From: Parietaria judaica
Lineage: Eukaryota; Streptophyta; Magnoliopsida; Rosales; Urticaceae
NCBI GenBank assembly: GCA_954871525.1
Contig: OX940863.1
Coordinates: 25,866,001 to 25,930,000, forward strand
DNA: 64,000 nt
Direction: 5' to 3'
The notes beneath the pieces are model-generated. The model was not told the origin of the DNA, searched no databases, and was given only the letters and a program-made list of their open reading frames with translations. How positions within the stretch are numbered: position 1 is the first letter of the stretch; every line of letters begins with the position of its first letter. The translations under genes were made by a program, and so were the position numbers. This document shows positions 34,741 through 47,800 of this stretch, piece by piece.

Positions 34741-34933
34741 TTTTTGTATTATTTGGTTCGTGTTTGTGAGTTTTTAGACAATTTTGATATTTATGTTTTT
34801 TTTTTGTCTGAATGTTGTAAATTTCTTATGTTATCATGTTACCACTGTTTTCCTCATCTATAAGTGAGTGTTTTATTAATAAATTTGAGACGGGACACTA
34901 TGTGAGTGATCTTCGGCTATTAGAAAGAAAGAA
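34741..34933. other. 3' flank of the LINE
   Basis: Probable LINE 3' untranslated remnant and flank, T-rich. No poly-A tail can be fixed. Confidence 0.35.
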
Positions 34934-35046
34934 AAAATGTTAACATCAATTTAGTTACTTATTTATTAACCTTATTTATATATATACACGATATATATAT
35001 ATATAAATAGGGTTAATAAATAAATAACTAAATTGATGTTGCGCGC

Positions 35047-35104
<58 letters not shown>

Positions 35105-35142
35105 GGTTAATAAATAAATAACTAAATTGATGTTAACATTTT
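34934..35142. repeat. Inverted-repeat element around a (TA)n microsatellite
   Basis: The left arm AAAATGTTAACATCAATTTA onward (34934-34985) is inverted at 35095-35142. A third copy of the arm lies in the same orientation as the right arm at about 35003-35040, followed by GCGCGCG and a roughly 50-base (TA)n tract (35049-35099). It looks like a small foldback MITE expanded by repeat slippage. Confidence 0.7.
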
Positions 35143-35482
35143 GAGTGCTTAAAATTTATAAATTAATGTACGTAAGGGATTTCTTGAAATACATTGATAG
35201 TAATTTATATGATCTTTTTATTATGATTTCGATATAGTAATCCTTTTCATTATTAAATTAGATGAAAACAATTTAAGTTAATTTTATTCTTTAACTTTAG
35301 AGGGCAATACCGGTAAAATTATTTGTTCAAAATTTGTTGATTTATTTTATTTCAAGGAATGATATTTTTATTTCATTTTTTTTACGATTTTATACGTTAT
35401 TTGATAAATTGCATTGTTTTTAAATAATCTAAGAATACTAATCCTAGTTTGCTTTATTACTATTATTATTTATAAAATTTAT

Positions 35483-35658
35483 ACAGTAAAACCTCTATAT
35501 ATTAGTGTTGTTGGGACCAGAGTATTTTATTATATTATTGAATCTATTAATTTGTCAAGGTAGAATTTAGTCATGTTACTTAGAGTTAGGACCATACAAT
35601 AGTATTAATTTATCGTGATTACTAATTTATCGAGTACTACTTTAACGAGGTTCTACTA
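35483..35658 (+). mobile_element. AGTAAAACCTC-ended MITE, copy 3
   Basis: It begins ACAGTAAAACCTCTATAT and ends TTAACGAGGTTCTACTA. This is the best-preserved copy of the family; compare 19609, 24914 and 45863. Confidence 0.72.
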
Positions 35659-35965
35659 ATAATACTTAGTTATTAACATTTGTGATTTGACAAGTTTTCC
35701 ATTTCTAGTCACGATTTTATGTACAAAAATAGTTTGTTCTCTTCTTTCATTTATATCCAGTAGTAGAGTACTTTGTTTCCTTACAGTATCTTTCCATTAC
35801 ATATCGAGTGTTGTTCGAACTTTAAATATTATCTCTTGTCTGTTCAAGGTGTAAAAAAATACCCTGTTTTTCACTACACTTAGAAATATTGCAAAGTAAA
35901 AGAATGAGCATTATAGTATAATACAGTATATACGCACGAATTAAGTCATAAGTACATTTGCATAC

Positions 35966-36545
35966 TAGGGGTGAACAAAAGAAACCGTAAACCGAATTTT
36001 TGACCGAAAACCGCTCAAACCGATGCCGATTAAACCGCAACCGTTATTAAAGCGGTTAAAACCGAATATACCGAGAAAAAAACCGAATACCGAATTAGGT
36101 TTAAACGGGGTTTTCGGTTTTAATGTGAAAACCGCAACCGCTTACCCGGTTTTACCGCTTTAACTAAATCTAATATTGTATTTATTATATTCTATTTACC
36201 ATACCTATCAACACATCAAAAAGATTTTCTTATCAAATTTCTCGGTGTAATTATAGTATTTAGTAATCCGTTTATGTGTAATAATTTATAATATTAACAT
36301 TTATAGTATGTTTATGTGTAATACTAGTAGTCAATTTATAGAGATGTGGATATTAATTTAAAAGCGGTAAATGTGGGCAAAAAACCGATAATACCGCAAC
36401 CGAACACCGAATACCGATTATACGGTAAATGCGGTTTTCATCTCTAAAAATAGGGTATTCGGTTATCATTTCTAAAATACCGAAATGCAGTATTCGATCT
36501 ATTATTTGTCAAAAACCGCACCGAATACCCGCTTGTTCACCCCTA
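35966..36545. mobile_element. hAT-type MITE with perfect 8-bp duplication TTGCATAC
   Basis: The termini are TAGGGGTGAACAA and TTGTTCACCCCTA, with identical flanks TTGCATAC (35958-35965 and 36546-36553). The interior is filled with ACCGAATACCG and AACCGCAACCG motifs. It has no coding capacity and differs in sequence from the hAT MITE at 21365. Confidence 0.93.
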
Positions 36546-36553
36546 TTGCATAC

Positions 36554-38423
36554 AATGAACGTATTGGAACCGATGACACGTCAGCACAACAACTGACTTT
36601 GACCAATCCTTTTTCTGACAAAATCTTCCTTGACTGCACTCTGCACCGATGTTTTCTCTCTACTCTCTAGGTCACTTGTTCTTCTTTGACTTGTTATAGA
36701 TAATCAACTTGATTACTACAAAAGTAAGAGTAATTGACATTTATACCACCTCAATTTTGAACATAGTTGCAAATAACTCCCTCAACTATATTAGTAGGCA
36801 CTAGAGTTCTTCCAACTTTGTTTTTTGGTTCCTAACCACATAACTGTCGATATATAAAGTGCTCCTTCAACTTTTTTTTTTTTTCCGCCTCAACTTTGTT
36901 CGCAAGAATTAAAGCCCAGCCAATATGAATTAATATTCATATGTTGCTTTCAAAACAAAATAAAACAAAAATTGACTCCCCAGAGCTTTACAAATTAGAG
37001 CTATGCATGTATTAATACCGGAAAATGGCTTAACGTTTGGATTCAAGTCTTGATTTTGGGCCGGGATCAATTACCATAGGATGGTCAAATGGAGTTTGAT
37101 ATTTTTTTTATTTTTTTTTGTCTTTTCTAGTGAGCAGGGAATTATTTCGGGAAACTCCGTCTCCGTCTTCATTTAAAAAAAAAAAAAAAGAGTGAAAGAA
37201 CGTGAACTTTAAAGGGATACGGAATGAGGTCTTCCGATGCTAAAAATTAGTCGAGTATTTGAGTCAAGAATTAAAATAAAAAACGGAGATTTTTTAGCTT
37301 AGGATTGTTTACCGAATGAAGGGAGGGGCTCCCTTAATTACAAAAATAGTTTGCGGCTTCTTGGTGAAGCCTTAGGTTTTTTGTTGCTTCTCGAGCACGC
37401 TACGAGCACTTGCGCATTTATCAAGTGACATTAGCATGTATGTGGGCATGTTTTTATGTTCTAATGACACGTTTTTTGGACCGGGTTTAAGTTGACTTTC
37501 CCATTGACTTTTCTGGGTCGAGTCGTCTTTGTGGGTTTTTAGTCGTTTTGGCCTCTTATGCGCATTTTGTAATTTGGGTCTTAATTTTTTAGGCTTTGAA
37601 AAATACCAATAACTTCATGTCTAAACTTTAATACGAGGGTATTTATTTGAGGGGGGTCAATTGCAAAAAAATGAAAGTAAGGGACTTTATTGCATATTAT
37701 CAAAGTTTAGGGGCTTAGCTGCAAAAAAAAATAACAACTGAAGGGCCTTAGATCAGATGTATGTTAACAAATTCTTGAGGGTCCAGCGCCAAAAAATAAA
37801 GTGAGGCGGCTGATGTCTATTAATATATGCACACTTTGTATTCAAAGATTACAAATGTCAATACCTCTATTAAGATAATGAATAAATAAAAACAAAGCAT
37901 AATTATAAATAGAGTAAATAACAATAAGTTTTTTTTTTCGAGTGTTATATATATTTTCATATTATAATGTAAGGGGCTAAATAAAGACAAAAAAGTAAAT
38001 TAAAAGACTTTAGATTGATAGTCCTTGAATTAATAATGTCCATAATACATTCGAGCAAGTCATGTGCTGCGACATAGTGACTCACGGGGAGTAATTTGTT
38101 ACATTTTAAAAGTATAAAGAGCATTTTTGCCAAGTATCTAAGTTAAGAGAGCAAAATATACCAACGTGCAAAGTTGAGGGAGACATTTGTGCAAATACTT
38201 AAAAAGGAAAATAAACGTCAACTGATATGCAAAGATTGAAGTCAAAATAAGACACCTTATTTACAGAATTGTATACATAATCACATGCATTTATAGTATA
38301 TGCAATAAATTACTTGCCCCTTGAAATTGGAAAAGCCTGTCAAGTGTCAATTACATTGATATATTTCAGATGTTCCCAACTCTCAACCGTTTCTCTTTAG
38401 TTTTTTTTTCTTCTCTAATACTT

Positions 38424-38462
<39 letters not shown>

Positions 38463-40151
38463 CGTCACCAATTTACTACGTCTACAAATTAGTTTGGCCA
38501 AAACTATTAATTTTTATTTTTTGTGCTCTTGGGTAAAAGTTAAAATATTCTATTTGTGACATTTTTTTTTGTTTGTGATGCAAAATATAGTGTTATAAAA
38601 CAAACACAAAGACAATTAAGATATTACTTGTATAAGAATTTTAAATGAAAATTCAGTTTAAGAAAAAAAAAATTACATGTGTGGACTTTGTACAAATAAA
38701 ATTATTAGATTAATTTTTTAAATAATATTATAAAACTAAATAATACAAAAATTCATATGCCGGGATCAATCTATTATCCTCAACTTCTACAATAAAACCA
38801 TCAAAATGCTAAATAAATACATATATCGCACCGAGAAATTCAAAACAAGTGATGAGAACACGAAAGTGGATTATTTGAAAGTCAAGATCATAAGAAAGAG
38901 TGAACTTCTTGTAACTTATCTCTTCTTCAACTAGAATAGTACCATCATAAGTGTGCTGATGATTCAGCCGTACTTGTTCTTGAAGAACAAGTTTTTAACC
39001 ATATTTATCATTAAATCTGAACTATTCCTAAAATTTGTTTTTATCGTGACGAAGGAGAGAGCAGTTGAAGAAGAAAACAATCCTAAATCTTTTAATGGGA
39101 ATTGTCCTTTTCTCGGAGATTTCATCAAGTTTTGTTTACATTGACACCACTAACAAAACTAGAGTAAATACACTTCTGATGATATCTTTAGCTGAAAAAA
39201 AAAATCATTTTTTATTTATTTCTTTGGGAGTCCAAAGTTAAAAAGAAAAAGAAAAAATAATTAATCACCGGTTTAGCTGTCGATTTTGAATAACTTAAAA
39301 CCGGGACTAGGTCAGAAAAATTCTTTACAATTTTACGATTTTTATCCCTACTTTTGATATAAAGTTCCCATAACCTCATGGAATTAGTTTTTAAATATGT
39401 TTAATTGTAATTAATTAAAATAATTTCAGTCATTTGGTTATATTTTAATTAATTATTATTATTATTATTAATATTATATATTCTGAATCTGATTACGTGC
39501 TCTTGGGTATTTTGCTAAAATTGTTTAAGCATACAATAACACAAAATATATCCAAATCAAAATCTTGTTTACGGCATTATGTACAACACGGTGAAATAAT
39601 ATATAAATATATTTCAATCACTATTCCTTGAAAAAGATAGATGATGTTAAATAATTTAGAGCCTTAAATGCAGCTACTATTTTCTATTGGATTGTTCTTA
39701 CTAATTATTAGTATTGTGAATATTAAATTATCATATATTATTGGGGTTTTCTGAGGAAACGGTCAAGCTTAGGGTCCAGAAAAAAATAATGATCCAAAAT
39801 AGAAAAAAGTTCCTAAGAAACATCTTGTTCCAATGAGATAGTCAAGGCCAGATCCGCTCCAATTGCCCAACTTGGCCCGTCGTGGCTCGGGCAGCAGGTG
39901 TCGGCCACCGGAGCAAATAATAGAGCGCTTACGCATCCGCCCTGCAAGTTTTTCTAATTGTGTTGAAAAATAAGATAGAAACGGAATTTTTTTTAAAATA
40001 ATTAATTTGGTAAATGGGTATATGTTCATCATTAAAATCGGATGAGTTTTTCCTGTCATGTATCCGGAGCGCAAGTTGTTCGCGCCCAAGTGGCCAGCAC
40101 TGATTTCAAGTTCAACCATCTAAAATGCAATGTAATATATTTATATATATA
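36554..40151. other. Long AT-rich intergenic region
   Basis: Both strands were read without finding a supportable gene. It contains polyT and polyA tracts, a (TA)n tract at about 38429-38459 and short uninformative frames (38953-39144 and 39769-40119). No element ends were recognised. Confidence 0.5.
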
Positions 40152-40514
40152 TATAGCGAACTTCAGTTTGTATGCCCCAAAACACAAGTTTGAACGAAAT
40201 TGTTCTTGGTTTTAATAAATTTTAAAATTATGATCCAACAACACTTTTAGTCTTAAAGTCAAACACTTTTGCTCTTCAAGTTAGACAGTTTTTGATTTTA
40301 AACACTTTTACTCTTTAATTTAAACACTTTTGTTCTTACGGCTAGACAGTTTTAATTTAGAAAATTATACAGAAAAAACTGTCTAAATTTTTTTGGACAC
40401 TTTTGGTCTTTAACTCAAACACTTTTGGGGCATAATTTTGAAATTTATTAAAATCGAGAATAATTTCGTTCAAACATACCTATTGGGACATACAAATTGA
40501 AGTTTCCCTATATG
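40152..40514. mobile_element. Inverted-repeat MITE, TATAGGGAAAC family member 3
   Basis: The left arm TATAGCGAACTTCAGTTTGT through GTTTGAACGAAATTGTTCT pairs with the right arm ending ACAAATTGAAGTTTCCCTATA for about 85 bp. Both sides adjoin TATATA tracts. The interior has repeated AAACACTTTTG and TAGACAGTTTT units. Terminus and style match the members at 12924 and 19898. Confidence 0.78.
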
Positions 40515-42146
40515 TATATATATATAATAGTTAAAAATCTTAATTACTATCAAGTGGCCCATTGAAGTGTGCCTATTAATCTATTACTAATTAAATCATT
40601 TCATAAAATCAACACCAATAATAGAGAGCAATTTTCCTCTTAACTGCATGGTCCATTTATTTCAATGATGATTGATGATCAATTGATAATAATCATAATA
40701 TTTATAGTAATGTCCTTATAATTTACTTCTTTTCAAGACCATGTTAATGCATCAGCATTTGTAAACCTTTCATTCTCACTTAATAAAAACCATATTTTGA
40801 TTAAAGTCTCATTACTATTTTTTAAACTATCATTAACATTTTTTAGGACAATATTGTTTCGATACATTTTATCATAAGTCATTACCATATATTGTCATAA
40901 TCTGATAGAGGAATTCCACAATATTCCTTATTTTCAATAATTATTGATGTGAGAAAGAAAACATTGCTATACATATTAATTATTTTGTTAATACAGATCA
41001 AGTTCAACCAATATTGACATAATGAACACCTCTCTCTTTCTTTTTTTCAATGACATTAACTAAATGCTTTATTTAATTAATTTTCAGTACGAATCACGAT
41101 CTACATCCATGCTTTTCATGCTCAAATTAAATAAAGATATTTCATAATTTTGACTTATTCTATTTTTGATATATTACTTCAACATATAATTGATGGATCA
41201 TAATTGTTTATACCAATGGTTGGGATGATGTGGTTGTGAATTGTGATTGTCATTATGCTGGCTTCTTCTATATATCTAGCAATAATCTCTCAAGTCTACT
41301 TTATCATTCGTTATATGTGTGTGTGTATATATATATATACATGAATTCTATTTCTTCGTCTATATATGTTTACGTATTGGTATATTCTTATTATTATTAT
41401 GATTAACCCTAGTCCCAATCGAAAATGAAATCACAACAAAGCAAAAAATAAACGCTGACAAAGATATATATGTATATATTCATGAATTCTATTTCTTAGA
41501 TAATTATGTTCCGTGTTGGCTTCTTGTTATATAATTAACCCTAATATTAATCGAAAATGAAATCAAAATATGGTTAAAAAAATAGACGCTAACAAAGACA
41601 ATTATAGGATTTGTTATATTATTGTAAGAAGTATATTCACTTGCGGTTTGCAAAATCATCTTTAATTTATTATGAGTGACCAAAGTTCTGGTGTTTAAAC
41701 CTTTTCGTTCACGCTCTTTTTTTGGTGCTACTCTGAACTACATTTGTGTTGGCGACAAGCTAATAAGCTCGAAAAAAAAAAAAACAGGATACAACAAATA
41801 CATATGAAATAACTAAAATATCATTTCTAAATAATTTTTCAAAGCGAGAACGATTGGTGAAGTAAATTTCACAACTCAACAATATTTGTTATAGTAATCA
41901 TATTCCCAAGAGATATACACAATATTACAACATATTTCGTTTCTCTAAAAATTATGAGTTGGGGTGAAAGCCGTCAATGTGGTGCAAAATATTACTATAC
42001 TAAAAACGAATGCTTTTAATTAATTAATTAGCTATGTTAGTTAAATTATTTGAAGATATTTTTTTTTTCATTTTTAATCTTATGATCATGTAATCTTTAT
42101 ACTTATTCGGAGAGTAGACTCTTCAAATACTTAACATGTACTACAT
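40515..42146. other. AT-rich intergenic DNA
   Basis: I recognise no gene or bounded element. Two similar ATATATGTATATATTCATGAATTC-type stretches (about 41325-41350 and 41465-41490) followed by partly similar sequence suggest an old local duplication of about 140 bp. Confidence 0.4.
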
Positions 42147-42430
42147 TGTTAAGTCCCACATTGAAAGGACACGGGGACTTAGCACGGTTTAAAAAGGTCA
42201 TGGGTTACTCCCCTCATTGCCAATTAGTTTTAAGGTGGAACGTCGTGATACTTCACATGGTATCAGAGCTCATTATGCTCAAACGAGCACCGATCCAAAA
42301 AAAAAAAAAAGATTCGGGCCGAGATGAGTGAGCCAAAGAGCCACCATCTCGAGGAGGCATGTTAAGTCCCACATGGAAAGGGCATGGGGACTTAGCACGG
42401 TTTAAAAAGGTCATGAGTTACTCCCCTGTC
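42147..42430 (+). mobile_element. TRIM-like miniature LTR retrotransposon, 3' LTR truncated
   Basis: The first LTR is 42147-42257 (TGTTAAGTCCCACATTG … ACTTCACA). A primer-binding site TGGTATCAGAGC follows immediately at 42258 and is complementary to the 3' end of plant initiator Met-tRNA. The internal part is only about 100 bp and ends in a purine-rich CGAGGAGGCA. The second LTR starts at 42360 with the same TGTTAAGTCCCACAT and follows the first LTR to about 42430, then diverges. No gag or pol is present, as in TRIMs. The flanks give no matching target duplication, consistent with a lost 3' end. Confidence 0.82.
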
Positions 42431-43504
42431 ATTTGTTACGCAACTTAACATTTTCCATAATCGTAATCTTTTGAGATGACATGCTACTTTTCAAAAGAAA
42501 ACAAGTAGTATCACTACGATACGTACTTCAACCTAGTGGCCAAACCGCTCTCGTTTGAAGACAATAAGGGGCTTAACTGCACACTATTATATTCATGTTC
42601 AATCTTTCCATCCATCATGATTCATGAGGATACTGTTTTTTGAAAGATTCGATATTATATGGTCGACATACATAAGTTCTAGTTTTATTTTGTTGACGTA
42701 ATCTGATAATTCATCAAGTAGCAGTATTTATAATTTTGACTTACCGATAGATTTAGTAAAAGTTGGAGTCCGAATGAACTTTTTACTCAAGGTAAACGAC
42801 ATTAATGAGTTTTTTTACCTAGAAAAACAATACAACGCGTACAATATATATATACTTCATAAGGAATTGCTTTATTGCATTACCAAAAGCTGAGAAAATT
42901 AAATTATGTTCTTAAAACGAAAAGTAAGAAAAAGTACTTGAGCAATTTATTTCAACATGTATATATAGAATCTCCTAAATTCTGAAACAAGACAAACGAG
43001 TTATAATTTTAATATATATTTATAGAAGTATATTTCGCAACTCTCAAGAAAATATATTTCTTTCAGAAAATATTTATCTTTTTCCTAATATGTCTTGAAG
43101 CCATTTAAGGTTGAAGAAAGCTACAACTGTCACTTACAGAAAGGAGCTCGGTGTTATAGTCAGCCAACTAATTTAACAAGCACTTATTAATATTGTGGAC
43201 ATATCCAACTATTTTTCACTATTTGACCCCTTTAGTTTGTGTATATACAAATTTGACCCACGACTTTGTATTTAAGCCCTGACTTTGTACTAGTATTCTT
43301 ATTTGGGCCATGTCTTAGCCTTTGTGGGCATAGATTCAAATACCGATACCAATTAGAAACCGCAATCTTCGTTTTTACGGGTATGCCTACGTGTAATTGG
43401 TTTATCGATGAGTTTTTCCTAACAACATAACGATAAATATTTTAAAGTTTAATAATAGTTATAGGTATATAGTTGTAATTTATTATAAAAATAAGAGTTA
43501 TACT
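42431..43504. other. AT-rich intergenic DNA
   Basis: Nothing recognisable on either strand beyond simple-sequence tracts. Confidence 0.45.
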
Positions 43505-44340
43505 CAAGGTTAAAAATATCGTTTTTGCCGATAAATCGGTTGCAATGGAAAATTACTAAAACTATAGCTTATCATTACCGACACTTATCGAGAATTATCG
43601 ACGAATTATCTACACTTATCGAGGATTATCGATGAAAAATCACTAAAACAGTTTCAAGAATATATTTACTAAGTTTACACATGTAAATAAAATATAGTGT
43701 CACTCTCACATATGTAAATAGTCAAATAAAATCATGTCGTACTCAAATATATGTAAACAAAATCATGTCATGCTCAAACATAAGAAAACAAAATAGACAT
43801 AATTAACTATTTGGATTTGTGGATAATCAAGATTAAAAGATACTACATAAATTGATAATATACATAATTAACTATTTGGCTTTGTAGAGAAGTCTCACAT
43901 TGAGCAAATATAAATGATAAAAAATACACATTTGTTTGAATTTGGAAAGTCCCATATGGAGCAAATATAAATGATAAAAAATACACATTTGTTTGAATTT
44001 GGAAAGTCCCATATGGAACAAATACAAAGAAAACAATAACATTGCTAGTATATAAATAGCAATCTCCATTTCTCAATCCAAGCAACTCAAACTATCTATC
44101 TTGATTCTTTGCTAGTACGCAATGCTAAGTTAATTTTTTTCTTGAAAAATACATTTTTTTTGCATTTAAGGTACTTTTGCCGAAAATTGTTAAAAAATGC
44201 AAAAAAAAAAACTAAAAGTACCTAATTTTTTGTTATTTTTACATTGTTTTTACGGATAATCCATTAACATGGAATATTTGCCGATGACTATAAGCAAGAC
44301 GGATAATCGACGATTATCGAGGGTAATCGTGCGAACCTTG
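43505..44340. mobile_element. hAT-type element with perfect 8-bp duplication GTTATACT
   Basis: The ends are CAAGGTT and AACCTTG, and both flanks are GTTATACT (43497-43504 and 44341-44348). Inside each end are repeated CGATAATC/GATTATCG motifs (43560-43635 and 44300-44330). At 836 bp it is non-coding. The middle holds sequence unlike the ends, including a 57-bp tandem duplication, so it may contain a nested insertion. Confidence 0.85.
43902..44015. repeat. 57-bp tandem duplication
   Basis: The units 43902-43958 and 43959-44015 are nearly identical. They start GAGCAAATATAAATGATAAA and end AAAGTCCCATATG. Partial similarity continues into the next bases (GAACAAATAC). Confidence 0.8.
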
Positions 44341-44348
44341 GTTATACT

Positions 44349-44811
44349 TATAATTTATTATTAAAAAAAATAGGGTTATAATTACAATTTTAATAAAAAT
44401 TACAGATAATAACTTATTATTGAGATCGTAGAAACTCATACACTGATTAAATACAAGACTTTGTTGTGAGTAAATTGTAAATGTAGGATAAAAAGTCCCA
44501 CTTGAAAAACATACAAAGGTTTCTCGCCTCAAAAGTTTAATTTTGTCAAATTTTTGGCGACATTTCACACTTACCGCGGTTTGTGTGAATTTTTGAAGCA
44601 CAACTCGCAAAATAGATGCAGGCCGATGGCTAACACATAGTATAACTCATAATCCAAACACACACATATACAAATACATACACACTCCTTAAATCCCATG
44701 TTTACTTTCACATCCTCTCCCTCAAAAACACACATATATGCTAACACATAGTATATAACTATTCCATATATATAGCTAACTACACACACACACACACAAG
44801 GCGAAAACGAC
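44349..44811 (+). promoter_or_regulatory. Upstream region of the ABCB transporter gene
   Basis: It contains a TATATATA run at 44766-44773 and a CA repeat at 44782-44798 just before the start codon. The TATA-like run is only about 40 bases from the ATG, so either the leader is very short or the real promoter lies further up. No other motif is firm. Confidence 0.35.
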
Positions 44812-47800
44812 ATGGAGAATAGCAGGAAAGTGGATCATCAAGATCATGGTGGTGGTGTTGATGATGGCAATAAGAGCAAGAGGCAAAACAAAGTGCCATT
44901 GTTGAAGCTCTTCAAGTTTGCCGACTTCTACGACTGCGTTTTGATGACCATTGGCTCGATCGGAGCTTGTATTCATGGCGCTTCGGTGCCCATTTTCTTC
45001 ATCTTCTTCGGGAAGCTCATCAACATCATAGGAATGGCTTATCTCTTCCCTAAAGAGGCCTCTCACAAAGTTGCAAAGGTAATAATAATACATATAAATT
45101 ATATTATATTAAGAAGAAGAAGAAAAAAAAAAAGATCAAAATATTCTTATTAGATTCTTTTTTTCTCCCTTGAATCATCTATTCAAGTTTTGATTAAGAG
45201 GGTCAATTAATCAATTTTTAATTATTGGGATATTGAGTTTTGAACATATTGTTCATATATAATTAATATTCATCTAAATCTGTGAAATATGTACTATAGT
45301 ACGTCCAAAATATGGATGGGGTCTAATATAATAGAATTAATTTTTTTTTTTTTATGTTTGTTTGCAGTACTCGTTGGATTTTGTATACCTAAGCATAGCT
45401 ATACTATTTTCATCATGGACAGGTATGATTTATTTTATTATAAGTATATATACTCAAATCAATTATGGGTTCTTTGAGAAATTAATATATAATAAATGAA
45501 TAAACAGAGGTGGCTTGTTGGATGCACACCGGTGAGAGGCAAGCGGCGAAAATGAGAATGGCGTATTTAAGAGCAATGTTGAGTCAAGATATTAGCCTCT
45601 TTGACACTGAAGCCTCTACCGGAGAGGTCATCTCTGCAATTACAACTGATATTATTGTTGTTCAAGATGCCCTTTCTGAGAAGGTAACAAACCTAATCTC
45701 ATATTTCTTTTGTTTACCTAATTTGGGTATTTTTTTTAATATATATATTAGTATATATGTTCATGCTAATATACTACTCGGCCTACTGGTTAATGTCTGG
45801 TTAGATTTGTCGTCCGGGTAAATAGGGGCGGAACCAACTTCCATTTTAAAATATTGATTCAATACAGTAAAACCTTCGTACATTAATATTATTGGGACTA
45901 CAGAAATTATTATATTAAAAAATTATTAATTTAAAGAGTCAAAATTAGTGTATTAGCTATACTTAACACTTAAAAAGTATTATATAATCGAATTTATTAA
46001 TTTATCGAATATTAACGTATACTAATTCTACTACTGTAATAAATATCGAGAAATAATTGTACTTAGCCTTTTTTCACATCACCTAGCTTTATGTTTATAT
46101 CCTAATTCTGCCACCTATTTATTCTTATAAGAAGGGTTATTAAGTAGATATTTATGCCATATTTCAACCCAAAAGAAAAAGATAGAGAAAAAGAACTATT
46201 TGTAGTGTCTATTATTTTCTTATAGATATACATATATCCCCAAATAATAAAATACAGTATAATTGCCTCTAATAGTATAAATATTTTTAACTCTTCTAGA
46301 AAGGGTGCTTAAGAAGAGAGTAATGGTCGTTTTAGGGTGGTTGAAGGCATGTTGTGAGTTAATGAAGTGGCATAAATGCCAATAGTTTTTCAAGCCTTGC
46401 ATTTATGAGCCGGTTGGACTGTTGGGACAGCCTTGTCAGCCAGTGCGTTGGCTTTGCTTTGATTATTAATCATAATTTAATTTTTATACACATTTTGCCA
46501 GCTATGCTGCTTCCCATGAAACCCTAATCATAATTAATTACCTCAATAAGTGTTAGAAGAATTAAGACTCGTAATTAACTCTCTATATTGACTCTTAGCC
46601 TTCTGGTTTTAGAGTAATTAAGAACCTATAAATTAGTACAGAAGAAACGTATTGGTCTCTAATTCTTACTCTTATCGACGTCTACACTTTCCAAAAATTA
46701 TTAAATTTTGTTAAATAAATAATTTAAAATAGATAGGTTCTCATTAAATGAAATTGGATGGATTGGAACCTGGGTAGGGATTAGAATGTTTTTTAATTGG
46801 GGAAGGTATAAATTAATTTCTTCAGGTACATTTTCATTTACTGAAAACTAGGTTAAATTTGTGATCCTAGTAAAACTTCATTTTTTTTCCTCCACGTCCT
46901 CTTATATATAAGTACCCTTAATTTCAATAATCTATATACTTTCGGAATTGTAATATTAATTTATCCATTAATATTGTTTTAATAAATTAAATAGTCTTTT
47001 TAAGGGTTCCAAAAAATAATTTTGGTTAAAGGAATTAAATAAATTATATTTAATTTTTAAATAATAAATTACATTTTGTTATTCTTACAAAAACATAAAA
47101 AATCTGAAGAAAGCCACACGTATTATATTAATTTTGTTAATGATTTGATTTATACTTATTAATGAAAAAATATAAATAGCAGAATTACAAATCTTTTTAT
47201 TACTTAATTTGGTGTATTCATCTACATCAATATTCTTGTATTACTTTTTATTAAAATTATTTTTCACTGTAAGAAAAAAGAATCTTATTAATTATTATTA
47301 CATAACTTTAAATGGCCTCGTCGCTGTCAATCTCGAGCATAGACTAACATAAAATTTACATGTATATATGTGAAGCTTTTTAATAAGTATCTTCTCTGTG
47401 TCTGTGACATCTATTAATGAACGATGTTCACGAGTCACAGCTTTGCTGTATCAACATAACTTCACTACTCAAATTTGAATTTACCCAAGAACACCATGCA
47501 TTGAGCAGATTGTTCTTCCATTTATTCTATGCCTAACTAAATCATGAGGATATATACACACAGGATCGTGAAATAAAGTGGTAATATTTCTATAATGCTT
47601 CATCCAAAATACACAATCAATATTTTAGGGTAGTTTCAGATTTAAATAAAAATCCTCCCAAACTGTTTTACATAATTATTATAACTCAACAAATTATTTA
47701 ATAAATACCCAATATTATTTTTATTTTTGTGAACATATAAACCTAATCTTTTATTTTTCACTGCTCAAGCTTTTAATATTCGCTATTTTGCTAATTCTCA

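Noticed and set aside
39769..40119. Minus-strand 116-codon ORF as a gene
   Set aside because: No domain, no plausible splice context, low-complexity composition; likely chance ORF.
42360..42450. A complete second TRIM LTR ending CTTAACA
   Set aside because: It matches the first LTR only to about 42430; the ending is not the first LTR's end and the flanks do not form a target duplication.
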